64,000 nucleotides of DNA. It comes from Sipunculus nudus (Eukaryota; Annelida; Sipuncula; Golfingiida; Sipunculidae). Position numbers and translations under genes: made by a program. The DNA lies in NCBI GenBank assembly GCA_026874595.1, contig CM049314.1:37305229-37369228 (forward strand), read 5' to 3'. This document shows positions 60,374 to 64,000 of the stretch, piece by piece (position 1 is the first letter of the stretch; each line of letters begins with the position of its first letter). Under the pieces are notes generated by a model. It was given only the letters and a program-made list of their open reading frames with translations, made no database searches and was not told the origin of the DNA.

Positions 60374-61174
60374 TTAAGTACACACATACATATACAGTTC
60401 AGCATCGTTTTTCCGAAAGCGTCGGGGGACAAGCGTTTCTTTCGGAAAAAAAAGAATTTTCGGAAAATCGGTCAGGGGTCAAGCGGCAAGTTCGTACAAC
60501 AGTTAATAATCAATTTGACGCCATTTTTCTGAGGGAAAACCGTGTTTCTTTTCGACCTACGTATTAGACATATGAAAACGCAAGGAAAATGGACGTTGAT
60601 CAGCTGGACGACATTCACTTAGACGCTTTCTGAACACTATGAGAATCATACACAGATCATCATAAACAAACAAAAACATTAATAATCCACCTCAACAGCC
60701 ATGGTTGATAATATTATGCAGGTTTGTCAATTTCGAACTATATGTATTGGCCTATATCGACCGTCTGTGATGACCTGTACCATAAATAGACGACATAGGT
60801 ACAACAGAACAACCTGAATAGCAAAGTGTTAATGAACTGTGTCAATTAAGGTTGTTCTGTAAATGTGTGTTGTATGTTTTTTTTTAACCAGAAACGCTTC
60901 ATCACGCACTGATTTATTCTTCTATGGGGCGATTGGTCTTAACGACACACACCCCGCCGGTCAACCGGTTCGATCACTAATTCCAATTATACCATCTTGA
61001 TAGTTGACAATTAGCCCAACGTCGTAGGAGGTAGAACAGCTAAGTAAAGGTAATACGCATTGTATTTCCATCACTTGTTACCCCTTTTTTGCTTGTTAAA
61101 AATACGAAGCTTACCAGCGGCATGACGTTGTATACGTTTAACAGTGGGACACACGAAATGGCGAGAATTCGCAT
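43093..61174 (-). CDS. Arylacetamide deacetylase-like alpha/beta hydrolase (split gene, one exon not found)
   Basis: Minus-strand exons in order: 61174-61115 (20 codons, start, tentative), 58524-58417 (36), 55105-54988 (39 plus 1 base), an exon not found, 44486-44365 (40 plus split codons) and 43742-43093 (to stop TAG). Seen: oxyanion-hole motif HGGGW; YRMAPEHPFPAPLDD; nucleophile elbow GDSAGG completed exactly across the 44365/43742 junction; acid in VECDVLRDDG; catalytic His in ASHGI. These are the hallmarks of the hormone-sensitive-lipase/AADAC/NCEH1 branch of esterases, which cleave acyl or acetyl esters, usually at the ER. Total with a missing ~25-30 residues would be about 380, near the family's ~400. 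The first exon gives MRILAISCVPLLNVYNVMPL, a hydrophobic stretch that could be a signal anchor. The family call is firm; intactness is not. Confidence 0.8.
43926..43966. repeat. (TA)n microsatellite
   Basis: About 40 bases of TA in the intron between the last two hydrolase exons, next to a tRNA-like repeat. Confidence 0.95.
44030..44183 (-). mobile_element. tRNA-derived repeat with 34 bp inverted arms
   Basis: On the minus strand 44100-44030 looks like a tRNA head: A box TAGCCAAGTGG (44081-44091) and B box GGTTCAATTTCC (44036-44047), most like tRNA-Ser/Leu types. Positions 44091-44124 and 44150-44183 are near-perfect inverted repeats starting ACGCCAGATT, spaced by 25 bases, so a SINE head appears joined to an inverted partial copy. 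It is located in the last intron of the hydrolase gene. Confidence 0.5.
44365..44486 (-). CDS. Penultimate exon of the AADAC-like hydrolase
   Basis: Encodes YRMAPEHPFPAPLDDCVTAT and continues to FGIDPNRVVVTG. It needs two bases from an upstream exon (entry phase 2) and gives one base to the GDSAGG Gly codon. Acceptor TTCTTCCAG/AT, donor ACTG/GTAAGA. Confidence 0.9.
45455..45620 (+). promoter_or_regulatory. Candidate promoter and first coding exon inside the 8.9 kb element
   Basis: A locally GC-richer patch has an E-box CACGTG (45515-45520), followed by an ATG at 45531 and a 30-codon open frame (MIQAARTTVQ..., ending VTSIL) to a strong donor CTG/GTAAGT at 45620/45621. The peptide is helical and amphipathic. 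Joined to a downstream acceptor at 47240 it stays open for only 17 more codons. Not recognised; it may be a microprotein, a transposon gene remnant or a non-coding RNA exon. Confidence 0.3.
46361..46404. repeat. (TA)n microsatellite
   Basis: About 44 bases of TA within the 8.9 kb element. Confidence 0.95.
47241..47429 (+). other. Candidate internal exon of unknown transcript
   Basis: Bounded by TTTAAGCAG/GAACTGG and AAATTAT/GTAAGT. The third frame is open across the entire exon (Gln-rich, ending LANFPNIPRKL), whereas the frame continuing from 45620 stops at 47292. A third possible exon begins at 49252 (after TTAGCAG) and encodes ISEVRMQKQVEVNLKLPKKL and on to a stop near 49385. Frames of the three do not agree in simple order, so non-coding or decayed status is likely. 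Confidence 0.25.
47474..48838 (+). repeat. Dispersed repeat family A, diverged copy
   Basis: It begins near GTCATTTGAGCTATAGCAAT, contains TTAACAGGGCACAAACT, and ends AGCAGCTGAGTGTCATGACC...CACTTGTTTAA. More diverged than the copies in the astrin-like gene. Confidence 0.5.
51271..52645. repeat. 181 bp satellite array, about 7.6 copies
   Basis: The marker GTGAGTGGAGGAAGTGGT (or a one-base variant) recurs every 181 bases from 51351 to 52434, with a diverged last copy at about 52618. Units share AACACACTAAACAATAATTTG and GAGGCCCACCACATTCACTG. Copies are nearly identical, suggesting recent amplification. It starts about 50 bases after a family A left-end fragment (51217-51262). Open frames of 85 codons on the minus strand follow the period and are not genes. 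Confidence 0.95.
53954..54130. repeat. Long near-perfect hairpin (88 bp arms)
   Basis: The left arm starts AAGGGTATTTTAAGTGTCCA and the right arm ends with its complement. The arms match almost throughout and meet with a loop of a few bases. The arms are built from AGGTATTT/AAATACCT units and lie just inside the right end of the putative CACTA-like element. Confidence 0.9.
54332..54361. repeat. (TA)n microsatellite with nearby poly-C
   Basis: Thirty bases of TA, followed by a C run at about 54385-54397. Confidence 0.95.
54988..55105 (-). CDS. HGGG exon of the AADAC-like hydrolase
   Basis: 39 codons plus one base. It reads VTDTSFNGVPVRIYDPARRG and then through GALIYIHGGGWLIGSI. HGGG supplies the oxyanion hole. 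Acceptor TTTTCCAG/GTAACC; donor CTATAG/GTACAG, leaving phase 1. The next exon found (44486) needs phase 2, so an exon of length 3n+1 must lie between. Confidence 0.9.
55665..57396. mobile_element. Repeat with GTATCCCCAGACA ends and internal ~289 bp tandem units
   Basis: The left end has GTATCCCCAGACATAGTAAC and the right end, on the minus strand, GTATCCCCAGACAAAGTCGG, an inverted pair about 1.7 kb apart. Inside are about three units of ~289 bp marked by ATGAACTCTATGTGCAAGAT at about 56063, 56352 and 56641. A short CGG run lies at 57334-57352 near the right end. No coding capacity. Confidence 0.6.
55867..56746 (-). promoter_or_regulatory. Array of nuclear-receptor DR1-like sites
   Basis: TGACCTTTGACCT (minus strand AGGTCAAAGGTCA, a perfect DR1 of the RXR/HNF4 type) occurs exactly at 55867, 56443 and 56734. 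One- or two-base variants are at about 56012, 56154, 56300 and 56589. Spacing is about 145 bases. Binding is inferred only. Confidence 0.4.
58417..58524 (-). CDS. Second exon of the AADAC-like hydrolase
   Basis: 36 codons, phase 0 at both ends: GHLGAQLGLWPQYKADRYVY continuing to VLPGPDLEGIE. This matches the region before the first beta strand in AADAC-type enzymes. Acceptor TTGTTGCAG/GG; donor ATTGAG/GTAAGT. Confidence 0.75.
59345..59697 (+). repeat. Dispersed repeat family C, copy 2
   Basis: Second copy of 38026-38375, same orientation. It lies in the first intron of the hydrolase gene. Confidence 0.7.
60159..60180 (+). repeat. Poly-G run
   Basis: Twenty-two uninterrupted G residues; potential G-quadruplex and a likely assembly or polymerase slippage point. 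Confidence 0.95.
60282..60371. repeat. Duplicated (TA)n tract
   Basis: Two TA blocks, each preceded by the same segment AATGCCAAAATTAATATT, giving a tandem duplication of microsatellite plus flank. Confidence 0.95.
61115..61174 (-). CDS. Tentative first exon of the AADAC-like hydrolase
   Basis: ATG at 61174 opens a 20-codon hydrophobic frame, MRILAISCVPLLNVYNVMPL, ending at a donor CTG/GTAAGC in phase 0, the phase needed by the exon at 58524. The hydrophobicity fits a signal peptide or anchor. The exon is short, so chance cannot be excluded. Confidence 0.4.
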
Positions 61175-61387
61175 ACCTCAATATAGGAATAGTATATTGT
61201 TTTAAATGACATATTTTAATGATACGGTGGCTGATTTAGGACACAGAAAAAAATATTTATCACGAGATCTCGACATAAATTTCGCAAAAAAATTTTAGGA
61301 AGCAAAAATAAAATTTTAGGAAGCAAATTAAAAATTAAGGAAACAAAACAAAATTAGGAAGCAAAAAAAAAAATTACGAAGTAAAAA

Positions 61388-63080
61388 ACAAGTGACCCAT
61401 AGGTCATGACGCTCAGCTGCCAAGCATGACCTGCGACATCATGGGCTGAGATTCACAACTTCCAGTTAAATTTTGAAGACCCAATTTGCAAATATGTTGA
61501 AATTTTCTACGACAACAGAAATATATATCACCTGGGTCTGGTTAAAACACAGTGAATTTATGGTCAGAGGAAAAATATTGATTGTTAAGCTATCAGCAAC
61601 TATTCCCAGAGCTTGCTTGATACCTGTCAGTCTCAAAAGGAACACCACAAAGGGCAAATATAAGATCAACATATATAGCTAAAATCAAAGAAATCCATGC
61701 AAGAATTATTGAGAAATGGGTGCTTCTGTTTAGATTTTATTTTATACAAGCCAACTGTACTGCACCTGTATAAATGATGGTAATATTTATTAAGAAATAT
61801 TTGACCCAATCCTTTGCAAGATAAGATTAATATACTTCCAACTGCATTCACTTTAACAGTTCTTGAGATAATATGATCAAAAGGAATATGGTTGCCTGGT
61901 GGCCATATTCAACTTCTGACAGGTCTGAAATCAGACAACAAACATTCTCTAAATTGGATCAAACATTGAAGAAAAATCACTGAAACTGCACTGAAAAAAA
62001 AGGATTTCTAAGGTGGCTAACTGGCAGACAAAATGGATTTCTGACAAGTCAGACATTTGATATCACACATCCCCCAATAAGAAACCAAACTTGGGGCAAA
62101 TTCTCCAAAGGATGGTACAGTAATGAATGTCCAAAACAAATCAAAAGCCATGTTAAGGCCCTCATATCAGATTTATAGATATGCAAATGTAAAAAGTGTA
62201 AGTTTATTATAACTCTGCTTTTCAATGGGGTCAGCAGGGTAGGTAAACTGCAAAACCTGAAAGAAAGGAAATGCAGAAAGCATGACTAAGAGTCTTGTAA
62301 TGAAAAAAAAAACCATCCTTAATCCAGGTACATATCCACATATTATGAGAACAAACACTTGCTTTTATATGTGGTGATTTATATATAAATATTCCGATAT
62401 CTAGGAAACTAAGTTTATTGCTATGATTCCATAAAATAAACTGCAAAATGTTCTCATCATCTTATAAATCAGTAGCTAAACCTTAATACTGTACTCTCAT
62501 AGTCTTAATGCCTGGCTGAAGCATTCCGACAACTGTGTTTTTGTTATGCAGTAACGAGGTACTTATCACTCAGCCTTATCACTTAATAGGCTGATACCAA
62601 AGGGAGTCATATGTCATCAGTGTCACTCACAATTACAGCGACACAGTGATATGTACCAGCTGGATTGCAATGGTTATATATAAAAGAAAAATAGAGATGG
62701 TCTACAAAATAAGTTATTGCAAACATCACTGACCAATGACCTTAGCCTTTTGCCCACATATCAACTGGATTCTTTCTAAATGATGGGTAACTACTAACCA
62801 CTTAAATCTGGTGTAATTACTTGGCAACCAATGAGTGAATAAGTTTAACCTGCAACCTTTAACCTCCTGACCAGCTGACCCAAAAATCAATCAGTTATTT
62901 CTTCTAGCAAAAAGACCCATAAATATGAAGTTTGGATCAAATTGAGTGATGCATAGATGTGGCATATGTGAAAGACTGAAGGTTTGGGTTGAACAGTTTC
63001 ACCAGAAATATGTTCACAAGCATTTAGAACAATTAAGTATTGTGGCCTTGACCTTTGACCTTTTGAACTCGACATCAATA
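61388..63080 (-). repeat. Family A variant, inverted uninterrupted copy
   Basis: It begins ACAAGTGACC...GTCATGACGCTCAGCTG and runs, in reverse complement, along 31033-34050 with similar length once the 1.33 kb insertion there is removed. It carries the empty insertion site near 62510. Confidence 0.75.
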
Positions 63081-63298
63081 GGCTTCTTCCTCTATTGGTA
63101 GGTAAGCCATATATGTCAGATGGAAGGTATAGATTGAAATGTTTGCCTGAAATTGTCTCCACATTAGAAGAGGGTGCGGTGAACTTGACCTTTGACCTGA
63201 AAATCAACAGGTCTTTTCCCCCGTTGGCAGAGAATCGATATCAGTGCTGGAAGGTTTGGAATAAAAAGTCCAGCTTGAAATGTGTCCACAACCATTTA

Positions 63299-64000
63299 AA
63301 ACAAGTGACCCATGGGTCATGACGCTCAGCTGCCAAGCATGACCTATGACATCATGGACGGAGATTCACAACTTACAGTCAAATTTTGAAGAACCAATTT
63401 GCCAATTTGTTGATAATTTTCTATGACAACAGAAATATATATCCCCTATGTCTGGTTAAAACACAGTGAATTGATGGTCTGAGGAAAATGCATGATTGTT
63501 AAGCTTTCAGGAACTATTCCAACAGCTTGCTTGAAACCTGTCAGTCTCAAAAGGAACAGCACAAAGGGCAAATATAAGATCAAAATATATAGCAAAAATC
63601 AAGGAAATAAATGCAAGAATTATTGAGAAACAGGTGCTTCTGTATGAATTTTTATTCAATACAAGCCAACTGTACTGCACTTTTATAAATGATGGTAATA
63701 TTTATTCAGAAATATTTGACCCAATCCTTTACAAGATTACATAAATATACATCCAACTGAATTCACTTTAACTGTTGAGATACTTGAGATAATACACTTG
63801 AGATAATATGATCTAAAGGAATTAAAAGATGGTTGCCTGGTGGCCATATTGGACTTCTGACAAGTCTGAAATCAGACAACAAACATTCTCTAAATCGGAC
63901 CAAACATTAAAGAAAAATTACTGAAACTGCACTGAAGAAAGAATTTCTAAGGTGGCTAACTGGCAGACATAATGGATTTCTGACAAGTATGACATTTGAT
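63299..64000 (-). repeat. Family A variant, third copy, cut by window end
   Basis: Starts AACAAGTGACCCATGGGTCA and repeats the same order of blocks as 61388 onward (TCAGTCTCAAAAGGAAC, TATTGAGAAA, GGTTGCCTGGTGGCC). It runs off the right edge. Confidence 0.75.

Overview
The window looks like nuclear DNA of a marine invertebrate, most likely a bivalve mollusc. This is an inference: the sequence is AT-rich, genes are split into many short exons with GT/AG junctions, (TA)n and poly-G/poly-C tracts are common, a TRIM-NHL gene is present, and introns are filled with dispersed repeats containing CAGCTGAGCGTCATGACC or TGACCTTTGACCT. There are no operons or bacterial features.

Three protein-coding genes can be supported. 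(1) On the minus strand at 4.4-7.3 kb is a TRIM ubiquitin ligase of 614 residues: RING, two B-boxes, coiled coil, NHL-type propeller. It has one coding exon, one 5'UTR exon and a TATA box. (2) On the plus strand, 15.07-38.75 kb, I assembled 18 coding exons by hand; every junction keeps frame, giving 1025 codons and a stop. The product is a coiled-coil protein with a KEN box and clustered SP/TP sites. Several short segments resemble vertebrate astrin (SPAG5), a spindle and kinetochore protein. Its probable first non-coding exon and promoter lie near 11.3-11.5 kb. (3) On the minus strand, 43.09-61.17 kb, is an arylacetamide deacetylase-like alpha/beta hydrolase with HGGGW, GDSAGG, Asp and His catalytic elements. 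The exon expected between the HGGG exon and the YRMAPEHP exon could not be found, and the flanking exons do not join in frame without it.

The rest is largely repetitive. Introns of gene 2 hold a pogo-like MITE (15.73-15.91 kb), a miniature LTR-like element with tRNA-type Pol III boxes (22.35-22.72 kb), a 1.9 kb element with about five internal ~338 bp repeats (23.2-25.1 kb), a 3 kb repeat carrying a 1.33 kb DNA transposon whose empty site is visible in an inverted paralogue at 61.4-63.1 kb, and a tRNA-derived SINE (36.7 kb). The missing-exon interval of gene 3 holds a putative 8.9 kb CACTA-like transposon (45.28-54.16 kb). This contains a 181 bp satellite, an 88 bp-arm hairpin and a possible promoter plus spliced exons. 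Tandem repeats at 55.7-57.4 kb carry regularly spaced nuclear-receptor DR1-like sites.

Intervals 1-4.3 kb and 7.3-11.2 kb are gene-poor. The right edge (63.3-64 kb) is another copy of the inverted repeat, cut by the window end.
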